From positions 2,356,001-2,420,000 of the forward strand of contig OY782875.1 of assembly GCA_963678565.1 (NCBI GenBank): a DNA stretch of 64,000 nt, given 5' to 3'. The position numbers and the translations under genes are program-made. Positions 53,223-62,425 of this stretch are shown piece by piece (within the stretch, counting starts at the first letter, position 1; each line of letters opens with the position of its first letter). Source of the stretch: SKHV01 sp963678565 (GTDB lineage: Bacteria > Bacteroidota > Bacteroidia > Bacteroidales > Prolixibacteraceae). The notes under the pieces were generated by a model. It had not been told where the DNA came from. It did not search any database and saw only the letters and a program-made list of their open reading frames with translations.

Positions 53223-54359
53223 ATGAAAAGAATTGGTTTATTAGGATTATTATTGGTTTTCACGGTAACGATGTATGCGCATCGCGAAGACTCTTATTAC
53301 TTACAAGGTAGTTTTGGAAATGAAAACGTGGCTTTGCAAATTGATGAATTTGGAAGGTCTTGTATCGCAAACTACTTTAATGAAAAGGATAAAATAGATC
53401 ATTTCTTTGAAGGGAAATTGGGTGCCGATTCTACTTTTTATCTAAAAAGTTATCGGTGGAATCAACAAATGACAATACGAACAGTTTCCGAAGAAATCAT
53501 ATTAAAGGAAATCGCATTAAATGTTTGGGAAGGAACTTTTATTAATAAGAATGGAGAGAAGCTTCCTGTCGCTTTACAGCCAATTCGAATAGACACCTTA
53601 AATCATCCATTTAAAGAACTTATTCAAGAAAAAGACATTAATCCTTATCGTGTTTTTAGAACTAAAGATATTCGAATCAAACATAAGCGTAAGGAGAAGA
53701 TCGCAGATCAACTAACGGTGATTCACTTCATCGAAAAAGAATATGGATTAAAATGGTTTCAGATAGAAAATAAAACACAGAAAATTTCGTTAAAGGAGAT
53801 TAATATTTACCTAGATCATGAATTGTTTTTAATGATCAATCAAAAGTTTAGCTGTAATAACAACAATCGCATTGGGAATTACTTTATTGACTATAATATT
53901 CAATTCATTAACTCAGAATTAGTATCTTATTCGAAAGAAGTAATTTCAGACTGCAATGGTAATTCTGATCAAAGATATGAATCATTTAATACTCTTGACC
54001 TGAAGACAGCCAAGCCAATAATGCTTGAAGATTTAATTTGGTTATCAAAAACACCCTATCAAGAGCTTAGTAGAGGAGAATACAATTGGTATCAATACAG
54101 GTACAATTCATTTGGAAAATTATTGTTTGAATTGATACAAAACAATTCATCTAAAGAGACAAAATTAATGCTGGAGCAATGTAATTTAAACAAAGCAAAA
54201 CAGTGGCAGCTTCCCAATTGGTATTTAACATTCCAAGGGATTGTTTTTAAACCCAAAGAAAATCAAGCAAAATGTACGCCCGAAATTCTAATTAAATACA
54301 GAGAGTTGAATGAATTTATGATTACAAAGTATCCTTCATTTAAAAGTTATAGCAAATAA
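53223..54359 (+). CDS. Hypothetical exported protein
   Basis: A 378-residue protein with a signal peptide (1-19, ending at MYA) and a mature part that I do not recognise. The N-terminal third (about 20-110) is beta-rich, resembling the intracellular-free extracytoplasmic sensor-like domains with LQGSFGNENVALQ. It has paired cysteines in the middle and C-terminal parts (for example residues about 217 and 243) that may form disulfides. It stands alone between two terminators. Confidence 0.7.
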   Translation: MKRIGLLGLLLVFTVTMYAHREDSYYLQGSFGNENVALQIDEFGRSCIANYFNEKDKIDHFFEGKLGADSTFYLKSYRWNQQMTIRTVSEEIILKEIALNVWEGTFINKNGEKLPVALQPIRIDTLNHPFKELIQEKDINPYRVFRTKDIRIKHKRKEKIADQLTVIHFIEKEYGLKWFQIENKTQKISLKEINIYLDHELFLMINQKFSCNNNNRIGNYFIDYNIQFINSELVSYSKEVISDCNGNSDQRYESFNTLDLKTAKPIMLEDLIWLSKTPYQELSRGEYNWYQYRYNSFGKLLFELIQNNSSKETKLMLEQCNLNKAKQWQLPNWYLTFQGIVFKPKENQAKCTPEILIKYRELNEFMITKYPSFKSYSK

Positions 54360-54360
54360 A

Positions 54361-54386
54361 AAAAGCAGGTATAAATACCTGCTTTT
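54361..54386. terminator. Terminator downstream of the exported protein gene
   Basis: An 11-bp perfect stem, AAAAGCAGGTA (54361-54371) with TACCTGCTTTT (54376-54386), with a TAAA loop. The flanking A and T runs allow function in both directions, but the convergent sulP gene ends 48 bp further on. Confidence 0.85.
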
Positions 54387-54434
54387 CAGTGTTAACGTAA
54401 TAACCCTCTATCTCAATGATTCGGGTTGAAATAT

Positions 54435-56021
54435 TTATATTTTCACCTCAAGTTTTTTTCTATAATTATCAATTGCCAAAAAGTAATCTGGATCTTCAAT
54501 TACATTCACATCACAAATATCTTGTGCTTTGTTGATCAACGAAATACAATCTTTCGACAAATGACGTAAGTGAATATTCTTTCCTTCTTTTAAATAACTC
54601 TCAGCAACTTTATTAATCGCCTCTATAGCTGATTGATCCATTAATCTTGATTCTTTGAAATCAATTACCACTTCATCCGGATCATTTTTTGCTTCGAATT
54701 TTTGTAAAAACATAGTTGTAGAACCAAAGAATAGTGGCCCCCAAACCTCATAATGCTTAACACCGTGTTCATCAACTCGCTTTCGTACTCGAATTCGCTT
54801 TGCATTTTCCCAAGCAAATACCAATGCAGAAACGATAACTCCAGCAAATACTGCAATTGCCAAATCGAAAAATACAGTTAAAATTGTAACCAAGAGAATT
54901 ACAAACATATCCGGCCAAGGGATTTTTCCAATGACCTTAAAAGTACTCCAAGCAAATGTTCCAAAAACTACCATAAACATCACACCAACAAGTGCAGCAA
55001 TTGGCACCATTTCGATGTAAGAAGAACCAAATAGAATAAAGAATAATAAGGCCAGCGAAGCAACAACTCCTGAAAGTCGACCTCTACCACCTGATTTAAT
55101 ATTGATAATACTTTGTCCAATCATGGCACAACCACCCATTCCTCCAAAGAAACCATTCACGAAATTGGCAGTTCCCTGAGCAACACATTCACGATTTCCA
55201 CTTCCACGTGTTTCTGTTAGCTCGTCAATCAAATTTAAAGTCATCAATGACTCAATAAGTCCGATTAGCGCAAGAATTACTGCGTATGGGAGCACAAATT
55301 TTAGGGTTTCAAAATTCAACGGAATGATCGGCACATTAAAAGTTGGCAGTCCAGCTTTAATACCCGATCCACCACCAGCTTCGATAAATGATTTAACTGT
55401 TTCTGTTTCAACACCACCAAAGATTACTACTGCCGAAACAACAATAATTCCAAGCAAGGCAGCTGGTATTTTTTTACTAATCTTTGGTACAAATATCATG
55501 ATTGCCATGGTTAATGCAACCAATCCAATCATCGTATATAAAGCTTGTCCACTTAACCATTCTCCTCCAGTTTTAAACATTCCGAGTTGCGACAAGAAAA
55601 TAACCATTGCCAAACCGTTCACGAATCCCATCATAACTGAATGTGGAACCATTCGAATAAACTTTCCTAACTTTAGAAAGCCGGCACTCATTTGTATAAT
55701 TCCGGTTAAAATAAGGGTAGCAAATAAATATTGTAGACCTTGATTCATAGCGGGATCACCCATGGCGTTGCCTTCTTTTACTAAATGCACCATAACTACG
55801 GCCAATGCGCCGGTGGCACCAGATATCATTCCTGGTCGTCCTCCAATTAGCGAAGTTACAATCCCCATCATAAAGGCACCATACAAGCCAATAATTGGTG
55901 AAATTCCGGCAACAAATGCAAATGCAACTGCCTCGGGCACCAATGCTAAAGCAACCGTTAAACCAGATAGTATATCATCTTTAACATTGCCTTTTTTCTT
56001 ATCTATAAAAGTGTAATCCAA
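54435..56021 (-). CDS. SulP family inorganic anion transporter with STAS domain
   Basis: A 528-residue membrane transporter. The N-terminal signature TVALALVPEAVAFAFVAGISP (shown as part, residues about 20-40), the conserved GGMGGCAMIGQSIINIKSGG segment (about 294-313) and a C-terminal STAS domain (about 415-520, DFKESRLMDQSAIEAI) are typical of the SulP/SLC26 family. Substrates in the family include sulfate, bicarbonate and other anions; which one is not evident. A -7-like TATTTTTG lies at 56045-56052 on the minus strand. It has no carbonic anhydrase neighbour. Confidence 0.92.
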   Translation of the reverse strand: MDYTFIDKKKGNVKDDILSGLTVALALVPEAVAFAFVAGISPIIGLYGAFMMGIVTSLIGGRPGMISGATGALAVVMVHLVKEGNAMGDPAMNQGLQYLFATLILTGIIQMSAGFLKLGKFIRMVPHSVMMGFVNGLAMVIFLSQLGMFKTGGEWLSGQALYTMIGLVALTMAIMIFVPKISKKIPAALLGIIVVSAVVIFGGVETETVKSFIEAGGGSGIKAGLPTFNVPIIPLNFETLKFVLPYAVILALIGLIESLMTLNLIDELTETRGSGNRECVAQGTANFVNGFFGGMGGCAMIGQSIINIKSGGRGRLSGVVASLALLFFILFGSSYIEMVPIAALVGVMFMVVFGTFAWSTFKVIGKIPWPDMFVILLVTILTVFFDLAIAVFAGVIVSALVFAWENAKRIRVRKRVDEHGVKHYEVWGPLFFGSTTMFLQKFEAKNDPDEVVIDFKESRLMDQSAIEAINKVAESYLKEGKNIHLRHLSKDCISLINKAQDICDVNVIEDPDYFLAIDNYRKKLEVKI

Positions 56022-56246
56022 TTTTTCAAGGTTTAAATTTGTGCCAAAAATAGATATTTTATGTTCTTTAACAGTTCGTTTTTAGGAAGCGGCGTAATAT
56101 CTTACTATATTTATAAGAAGTTCGTTATTCTGATTGTTGAATACAAGGATGTATATCAATTGTTATGATTACGTTAAAACATTTTTATTAAAACGAAGAA
56201 CAATATTCTTAAATTGTACAATTACTAATATTGAAATTATACAGAT

Positions 56247-56831
56247 ATGTTTATAAAATATAGAAATCCAAAACGTTCATTATATCGTGGAATTATTTCC
56301 ATAGTACTTGGAATTGTAATTTTTGCAGTTCCTGAGTTAACATTGAGTCTCGTGATTCAAATATTGGGAGCAACGCTTATTGCCGATGGAGTAATAAATA
56401 TAGCATTTCGAATGATGTCTCAAAAACGGCAACAAAAGATGTTACCTTTAATTCCGAGAGGGATTCCAAATTTAATCTTTGGGGTGATCTTAGTTGCTTT
56501 TCCTGTATCAATGGTACAGTTTTTTGTCTTCATCATTGGTTTTGTTTTAATTATCGCTGGAGCATCACAGTTGGCCTCTCAATTATTCGGAGGATTAAAA
56601 ATTGGATTTTCATGGATTTTCTTTTTAATCGGACTCATTGCATTTTCATCAGGTTTAGTGTTAATTATCCGTCCATTCGAAAGCGCTGAAAATATTTTGA
56701 AATTATTTGGTTTAGTTGCCGCTTTGTATGGTGTCGGTGAAATTGTTTGGTTCTTTAAACTCCGGAAATTCAAAAGCAACGAACCCGACAATGACAAAAT
56801 TATCGATGCAGAATATGAAGAGTTGGAATAA
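56247..56831 (+). CDS. DUF308 (HdeD-like) membrane protein
   Basis: A 194-residue membrane protein with six hydrophobic segments arranged as repeated pairs (residues about 12-34, 35-55, 68-88, 90-110, 118-138, 145-165), the pattern of DUF308/HdeD. The short basic N-terminus and acidic C-terminus (EPDNDKIIDAEYEELE) are cytoplasmic. Function unknown; HdeD contributes to acid resistance in E. coli. Confidence 0.78.
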   Translation: MFIKYRNPKRSLYRGIISIVLGIVIFAVPELTLSLVIQILGATLIADGVINIAFRMMSQKRQQKMLPLIPRGIPNLIFGVILVAFPVSMVQFFVFIIGFVLIIAGASQLASQLFGGLKIGFSWIFFLIGLIAFSSGLVLIIRPFESAENILKLFGLVAALYGVGEIVWFFKLRKFKSNEPDNDKIIDAEYEELE

Positions 56832-56854
56832 AGTTTATTCGTAAAACAATTCGT

Positions 56855-58120
56855 TTACCATCTATCTAAAATGTATGCAACACTCAACCCCAGATAATTA
56901 CCAATTGCATACCCAATAACTCCAATGGTGATCCCGAGAATTATGATATTCTTATTTTTTAGGGCACCTGCAACAATTGGCACAAAAGGAGGGGAGGTTG
57001 ATAGTGCTGTTATTGTAATAATAGTAGTATCGGTATCAATTTTAAAAATTTTAGAAAGTATAATATGAATCAGCATTGAACCAAATACAGCAATAATTAC
57101 ATACAGAAATAAGTTTAAGAATTCAATTTGGAAGATAGTTGAAATGTCGGCCATGGAAGAAACTGTTATACTAAAAACCAAGATTAAATACATTCCCAAT
57201 TCGAAAGTTTTTTCGAGTTGATGAATTCTTGGAACCAAACTAAGCAATATTCCGAAGGTAGTGATGGTTAATATTACAACAGCCATTTGATTTTTTTGAG
57301 GGACTAAAAGGCTTAAACCGCCACCAATTGCAAAAATTCCAACAGAAACCACAAGCGCAACTAATAATTGCTTTATCGTTTCCCAACTTTTCAAGGAAAT
57401 ATAATAATCATTCGGTTCGCTTTGTTTTATCGTTTCTTTCACCTTTGTTATGCTCGATTCTTTAAAATGAGGAAGAAATTTATTCAATAATTTTTGGGCA
57501 CTCGTAATAAAAAAGAAAAGCAATAGAATTCCAATTATTAAATCGTAGGTATGCGTTAAAATAAAAATGTTTGGGGCTACATCCAATGCCGAAGCTAAAG
57601 CAGCAAGGTTTGGAGTACCTCCGGTATAAAGTCCTACCATCATTCCTGAAATTTTATAAGATTCGGGCAAATGGTTCGCAAATAAAACATGGCCAATAAC
57701 AATACTTATGAGCAACGAAACAATAGCGATGAGCAAGGACCCCAACCCACTCTTCAAATGCTTGAATGAACTTTTTATATCTAAAGAGAATAACAATAAG
57801 GGAATTGCCAGCGGAATAACAATCGTCATCACAATATCTTGTGTCATCCCAATTTGGTTGCGAACTAAATCAGAAGCAATTATTTCTCCATTCTTAAAAA
57901 GTTGTTCAACTTCTGCTTTAGGTAAAAAAGCATGATTTCCTAAAAGCTGTGTAAAATTGTCACTTACCTTTGGGAAAATACCAATATTACCTAATAATAG
58001 TCCAATGATATAGGCTTGGATAATCGCTCCAATTTTCTTTAAGTTATCAGATTTATGGGTGAAATAAAGAATAAAATAAGGGACAATAAAGTAAAAAAGA
58101 ACTAAAAATATTTGATTCAT
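56855..58120 (-). CDS. DUF819 family membrane protein
   Basis: A 421-residue integral membrane protein with about 12 hydrophobic segments. The segments MVGLYTGGTPNLAALASAL (residues about 161-179) and TITALSTSPPFVPIVAGALKN (about 370-390) match the DUF819/YjcL family, related to transporters with two-fold repeats. No substrate is known. It lies 44 bp downstream of a CPBP protease gene on the same strand, which may be co-transcribed. Confidence 0.75.
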   Translation of the reverse strand: MNQIFLVLFYFIVPYFILYFTHKSDNLKKIGAIIQAYIIGLLLGNIGIFPKVSDNFTQLLGNHAFLPKAEVEQLFKNGEIIASDLVRNQIGMTQDIVMTIVIPLAIPLLLFSLDIKSSFKHLKSGLGSLLIAIVSLLISIVIGHVLFANHLPESYKISGMMVGLYTGGTPNLAALASALDVAPNIFILTHTYDLIIGILLLFFFITSAQKLLNKFLPHFKESSITKVKETIKQSEPNDYYISLKSWETIKQLLVALVVSVGIFAIGGGLSLLVPQKNQMAVVILTITTFGILLSLVPRIHQLEKTFELGMYLILVFSITVSSMADISTIFQIEFLNLFLYVIIAVFGSMLIHIILSKIFKIDTDTTIITITALSTSPPFVPIVAGALKNKNIIILGITIGVIGYAIGNYLGLSVAYILDRW

Positions 58121-58164
58121 TTGTTTGAAGTTTAGTCCGACTAAAATAGAAAAAATCCAGTAGC

Positions 58165-59013
58165 TTAAGTTAATTTTTGTCTGGGTGCAGATTTTAGTTT
58201 GAAAAATCCAGGTTGAAAGAATTGGTTGAATATCGCAAATAATACCAAACCGAATCCAAACACAAATATCGCTAATTTCAATTTTGATGCCCCATCCAAT
58301 TGTGCAATTGCTATTTCGCTTATTTGTTGCTCGTATTGAATTGAAAGAAGCACGATTAAATTATTAATTGAATGAACCAATATCGAAAGAGGAAGTGATT
58401 TAGTTTTTAACACAATCCAACCTAGAAACAAGCCTAAAAAGAATGTATAGGTCATTTGCCAAGGATTCAGATGAAATAATGAAAAAAGCAATCCCGACAT
58501 GAAAACAGCATACCACCCTCTATAATTCTTCATCAATCCGTACATGACAATTCCACGAAATAAAATTTCTTCGATGATAGGAGCAATTATGGCAACTTTT
58601 ATTAGTGTTCCCCAAAAACCAAAACGACTATTTAAAACTCGCTCAAAAAGTTCCCAAAACCATGGTGGTGTTGGGAGTATTTTTTGAACTTCAACATTTA
58701 AATAGCCAACCAAATGTTGAAGAGCAGGCAAAATAATGATAATTGGTATCAGAATAATCGGATTAAATGCTTTCAATCCAAACACTTCTTTAAATGGTGC
58801 TTTTGTTCTACGAAACCCCAATATATATATGAATAATGTAGTTACTACTGTAGAGAAAATCCCAATCCAGTGATTAGATAACCAATTGGTATCATGATGA
58901 TAGTCGTACATCGCCAATGGAAAATCAATTAAACTTTGCAAGAACAAGTACAATACAATTAGATGAATTGCATCGAAGACAGTTGGGTAAACTTTGTAAG
59001 TGCTCTTTTTCAT
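58165..59013 (-). CDS. CPBP family intramembrane glutamic endopeptidase
   Basis: A 282-residue membrane protein with about eight hydrophobic segments. CPBP/Rce1-type catalytic motifs are readable: E148-E149-x3-R153 in IIEEILFRGIV, H181 in LLFSLFHLNPW and H214 in LSILVHSINN. In the family these residues form the active site of intramembrane proteolysis or prenyl-protein processing. Substrate unknown. Upstream of DUF819. Confidence 0.85.
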   Translation of the reverse strand: MKKSTYKVYPTVFDAIHLIVLYLFLQSLIDFPLAMYDYHHDTNWLSNHWIGIFSTVVTTLFIYILGFRRTKAPFKEVFGLKAFNPIILIPIIIILPALQHLVGYLNVEVQKILPTPPWFWELFERVLNSRFGFWGTLIKVAIIAPIIEEILFRGIVMYGLMKNYRGWYAVFMSGLLFSLFHLNPWQMTYTFFLGLFLGWIVLKTKSLPLSILVHSINNLIVLLSIQYEQQISEIAIAQLDGASKLKLAIFVFGFGLVLFAIFNQFFQPGFFKLKSAPRQKLT

Positions 59014-59248
59014 TGGCGATCTAAGCTTTTCATAAATCGTAATATTTAAGAATCAAAAAGTTTATAATCGTTAGAAATATTACCTTATGCTCAGTTGAAT
59101 ATTTATTATACCCACCCAAAATATTTAAAATTCAACCTGTATATTCGGGCAATATTCGACCTTGTGTTTTCTTATTAAAAATGCATAATTATAATTCAAA
59201 TATAATTAAATAAGTTAGTTTTAACTTTTAAATAACTAAGCATACAAA

Positions 59249-60388
59249 ATGAAATTAAAGATTTTTTTTGCATTGAAAAAAGGTGGTTTTGTAAGCGATG
59301 CAGCTTTCCAAGTTGTAATCTCTTCTGTATTCCTTATTATAACCTTTATCCATCACAATTCATTTGGAATTGAACCTCAGAATTTGAAGACCACAAAAAG
59401 TAATAAACCATTTGTTGAGCAGCGAGCAGATCCCTTTGTGCACAAGCATACCGATGGCTATTATTATTTTACCGGTTCTGTTCCAACTTACGATCGTATT
59501 GAACTACGAAAATCGAAAACAATAGAAGGTTTAAAAGATGCTGAAACTTTCGATATTTGGTTTAAACATGAATCGGGACCAATGAGTCGTCATATTTGGG
59601 CACCCGAAATTCATTATCTCGATGGGAAATGGTATATTTATTTTGCCGCAAGTGAAGAAGAGGACATATGGAAATTAAGACCTTATGTATTGGAATGTAA
59701 AGGGCAAGATCCTTTAAAGGATGAATGGGTTGAATTAGGTCAGATGCAAGCTGCCGACGGCGACAATAAATCTTTCATTGATTTCTCATTAGATGGAACA
59801 ATCTTTGAAAATAATGGCAAACGATATTTCTGTTGGGCCGAAAAAACTGGCGGACAATTTGCGGCCTCAAATCTATATTTGGCCGAAATGGAATCTCCTA
59901 TTAAATTAAAGACGATTCAATTTATGCTCACTACGCCCGATTACGATTGGGAAAGAATAGGCTTTTGGGTGAATGAAGGTCCTGCAGTAATAAAGAATAA
60001 AGGAAAAATCTACATTACGTTTTCAGCAAGCGCTACAGGTGCGTGCTACTGTATGGGATTGATGGAAGCTTCTGAAGATGCCGATTTGTTAGATCGAAAT
60101 TCATGGACAAAATCAAGATATCCGGTGCTAGAAACCAACTACGACAAAAAAATATTTGGCCCTGGCCATAACAGTTTTACGGTTGCCGAAGATGGAGTAA
60201 CTCCTTTATGTATTTATCATGCCCGCGATTATGAGAACGCTGTAGGAGATCCTTCAGTAGTCCCGGCAAGTGATACACGACCAATTGAAGAAATTAAAAA
60301 AGATCCCTTGTATGACCCTAATCGACATGCCCGAGTTTTTGAAGTCAAATTCGATAATAATGGAAAGCCTGTATTTGAACTTTATTGA
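59249..60388 (+). CDS. Glycoside hydrolase family 43 protein
   Basis: A 379-residue, probably exported or lipid-anchored five-bladed beta-propeller glycosidase. The GH43 catalytic residues are readable: base D61 in QRADPFV, pKa modulator D182 in IDFSLDGTIF and acid E243 in WVNEGPAV. The hydrophobic segment at 21-36 (QVVISSVFLIITFIHH) follows an unusually long N-region for a signal peptide. Family members cleave arabinans, xylans or arabinofuranosyl side chains. No SusC/SusD or other CAZyme genes are beside it, unlike polysaccharide-utilisation loci. It is flanked by no operon partners. Confidence 0.85.
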   Translation: MKLKIFFALKKGGFVSDAAFQVVISSVFLIITFIHHNSFGIEPQNLKTTKSNKPFVEQRADPFVHKHTDGYYYFTGSVPTYDRIELRKSKTIEGLKDAETFDIWFKHESGPMSRHIWAPEIHYLDGKWYIYFAASEEEDIWKLRPYVLECKGQDPLKDEWVELGQMQAADGDNKSFIDFSLDGTIFENNGKRYFCWAEKTGGQFAASNLYLAEMESPIKLKTIQFMLTTPDYDWERIGFWVNEGPAVIKNKGKIYITFSASATGACYCMGLMEASEDADLLDRNSWTKSRYPVLETNYDKKIFGPGHNSFTVAEDGVTPLCIYHARDYENAVGDPSVVPASDTRPIEEIKKDPLYDPNRHARVFEVKFDNNGKPVFELY

Positions 60389-60572
60389 AATTAGCGTTCA
60401 TATTAAAAAAGAGTAATATAATTGCCTTGCACTAGGCTTATTGTATAACTCCTTTCATTTATTTGTTGTACTTTTGGCAACAAGTTTAAACGTGATAAAA
60501 CATTTATTACGCAAAAGCGACTCGCAGAATTAGATTTTACCACTGAATAATTGAAAAATATTCTTCGAAATG

Positions 60573-60604
60573 TTTGTTATTTAGGGGAAAATACATTTAT
60601 TTTG
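60573..60604 (+). promoter_or_regulatory. rpmB operon promoter
   Basis: TTTG at 60573-60576 is followed after 20 bp by TTATTTTG at 60597-60604 (one mismatch to TAnnTTTG), about 41 bp upstream of rpmB. A second perfect -7 octamer, TACTTTTG, lies at 60469-60476 and may be an alternative promoter. Confidence 0.55.
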
Positions 60605-60645
60605 CGAACTGTTTGAAAAAAGTGTTCGAAGAAAAAAATTAGACG

Positions 60646-60888
60646 ATGTCACAAGTTTGTCAGATAACTGGTAAAAAAGTTTTAGTGGGGAATAACGTTT
60701 CTCACTCAAAACGCAGAACAAAGCGTAAATTTTACCCGAATTTATTCTCTAAGAAGTTTTATCTTCCAGAAGAGGATCGTTGGGTAACATTGAAAGTTTC
60801 TGCAGCAGGATTGCGCATTATTAATAAAAAAGGCCTAAATACTGCGATCAAAGAGGCTCAAGAAAAAGGCTTAATTGCTAACATCTAA
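60646..60888 (+). CDS. rpmB: 50S ribosomal protein L28
   Basis: An 80-residue ribosomal protein with the L28 signature at its N-terminus (CQITGKKVLVGNNVSHSK, shown as residues 5-22) and the basic RRTKRKFYPNLF segment. It is the first gene of a three-gene cluster rpmB-rpmG-DUF4295 conserved in Bacteroidota, ended by a terminator, 11 bp before rpmG. Confidence 0.97.
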   Translation: MSQVCQITGKKVLVGNNVSHSKRRTKRKFYPNLFSKKFYLPEEDRWVTLKVSAAGLRIINKKGLNTAIKEAQEKGLIANI

Positions 60889-60899
60889 AAGTTAAGAAA

Positions 60900-61088
60900 A
60901 TGGCTAAAAAAGGAAAAGGTAATAGAATACAAGTGATTCTTGAGTGTACTGAGCATAAAGATAGCGGTATGTCAGGAACCTCTCGTTATATTACAACGAA
61001 AAATCGTAAGAATACAACTGAGCGTTTAGAATTGAAAAAATACAATCCAATTCTTAAACGTGTAACTGTTCACAAAGAAATAAAATAA
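60900..61088 (+). CDS. rpmG: 50S ribosomal protein L33
   Basis: A 62-residue ribosomal protein with the family pattern RIQVILECTEHK and SRYITTKNRKNTTERLELKKY (shown as two pieces). Only one cysteine (C16) is present, so it is a zinc-free (C-minus) form lacking the CxxC pairs of zinc-binding L33. It lies between rpmB and a DUF4295 gene. Confidence 0.96.
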   Translation: MAKKGKGNRIQVILECTEHKDSGMSGTSRYITTKNRKNTTERLELKKYNPILKRVTVHKEIK

Positions 61089-61094
61089 TAAACT

Positions 61095-61247
61095 ATGGCT
61101 AAGAAAGCAGTTGCATCTTTACAAAAAGGAGCTGGTAAAGGTTACGCAAAAGTAATCAAGATGGTAAAATCTGAAAAATCCGGCGCATATACTTTCGAAG
61201 AAGGAATCGTTCCTAACGAGGAAGTACAAGCATTCTTTAAAAAGTAA
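61095..61247 (+). CDS. DUF4295 small protein
   Basis: A 50-residue basic protein (MAKKAVASLQKGAGKGYAKV at the start, FFKK at the end). It is the DUF4295 family, encoded after rpmB and rpmG in Bacteroidota, 6 bp after rpmG. Its size, basic character and position suggest ribosome association, but its role is not established from this sequence. Confidence 0.9.
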   Translation: MAKKAVASLQKGAGKGYAKVIKMVKSEKSGAYTFEEGIVPNEEVQAFFKK

Positions 61248-61268
61248 TTATTACTAGAATTTACATAT

Positions 61269-61303
61269 AAAAGCTTTTGTCTATAATGACAAAAGCTTTT
61301 TTT
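61269..61303 (+). terminator. Terminator of the rpmB-rpmG-DUF4295 operon
   Basis: A 13-bp perfect stem, AAAAGCTTTTGTC (61269-61281) with GACAAAAGCTTTT (61288-61300), has a 6-nt loop and is followed by a T run to 61303. Confidence 0.92.
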
Positions 61304-61357
61304 GTACACGATATTTTAAAAAACGTTAAACTTTGATTTCTGTATAATTGATTGGTT

Positions 61358-61406
61358 AAATTGCAATTACAGAGACCTAAAATTACTTGTCTCTAAACTG
61401 CAATTT
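61358..61406 (+). repeat. Inverted repeat in the ftsY leader
   Basis: Two nested arms pair across this stretch: AAATTGC (61358-61364) with GCAATTT (61400-61406), and AGAGAC (61371-61376) with GTCTCT (61389-61394), separated by unpaired AATTAC and AAACT. It ends 35 bp before ftsY. It could fold as an RNA element or be a protein-binding dyad. Confidence 0.4.
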
Positions 61407-61440
61407 ACTATCTTGCAGAATCAATTCATAATATTTATTT

Positions 61441-62397
61441 ATGGGCATTTTTGGAAGTTTTTCGAGAAAGAAAAAAGAACGATTAGACGAAGGTTTGTCA
61501 AAAACTAAAGAGAGTTTCTTTGGTAAATTATCTCGTGCGGTTGTTGGTAAATCGAAAGTTGACGATGAGGTTTTAGATAACCTTGAAGAAGTTTTAATCA
61601 CTTCAGATGTTGGCGTTGACACTACAATTAAAATAATTGAACGTATTGAAGAACGTGTGGCCCGTGACAAATATCTTGGAACTTCTGAATTAGATTCAAT
61701 CCTAAAAGAAGAAATTGCTTCATTATTAGCAGAGAATAATTCGGACGACGTTGCGAATTTTGATTTGCCGAAATCCGATGAGCCTTATGTTATTATGGTG
61801 GTTGGAGTTAATGGCGTTGGAAAAACAACTACCATTGGCAAATTAGCCTACCAATTTAAACAAGCCGGTAAAAAAGTGGTAATTGGTGCGGCTGACACCT
61901 TTCGCGCTGCCGCAATCGATCAACTCGAAATATGGGCAAAACGTGTTGATGTACCTATCGTAAAGCAAATTATGGGTGCCGATCCTGCATCGGTAGCTTT
62001 CGACACGGTTTCCTCTGCAAAAGCAACCGGAGCCGATGTAGTTATCATCGATACTGCAGGGCGTTTACACAACAAGGTGAATTTAATGAACGAGCTTTCT
62101 AAAATTAAACGGGTAATGCAGAAAGTGTATCCTTCAGCCCCCAATGAAGTATTGTTGGTTTTAGATGGTTCTACCGGCCAAAATGCATTTGAACAAGCCA
62201 AACAATTTACCAAAGCAACTGAAGTTTCGGCCCTAGCTTTAACCAAATTAGATGGAACAGCTAAAGGTGGTGTAGTAATTGGAATTTCAGATCAGTTTAA
62301 AATTCCGGTAAAATACATTGGAATAGGAGAGCAAATGGAAGATTTACAGATATTCAGAAAGAATGAATTTGTAGATACTTTCTTCTCGAAACAATAA
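61441..62397 (+). CDS. ftsY: Signal recognition particle receptor FtsY
   Basis: SRP-GTPase receptor at the inner membrane. The NG domain carries GVNGVGKTT (122-130, G1), DTFRAAA (152-158), DTAGR (204-208, G3), and TKLD (268-271, G4) with the closing GGVV segment. The N-terminal A region is short and basic (about 35 residues), as usual in Bacteroidota. Length 318. It lies 29 bp before rimO. Confidence 0.96.
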   Translation: MGIFGSFSRKKKERLDEGLSKTKESFFGKLSRAVVGKSKVDDEVLDNLEEVLITSDVGVDTTIKIIERIEERVARDKYLGTSELDSILKEEIASLLAENNSDDVANFDLPKSDEPYVIMVVGVNGVGKTTTIGKLAYQFKQAGKKVVIGAADTFRAAAIDQLEIWAKRVDVPIVKQIMGADPASVAFDTVSSAKATGADVVIIDTAGRLHNKVNLMNELSKIKRVMQKVYPSAPNEVLLVLDGSTGQNAFEQAKQFTKATEVSALALTKLDGTAKGGVVIGISDQFKIPVKYIGIGEQMEDLQIFRKNEFVDTFFSKQ

Positions 62398-62425
62398 TTT
62401 TATCCTTTAATTAAAATCAAAATAC

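Noticed and set aside
55324..55743. 139-codon open frame antisense to sulP
   Set aside because: It lies wholly inside a clear SulP gene in the opposite direction; no start signal or homology seen.
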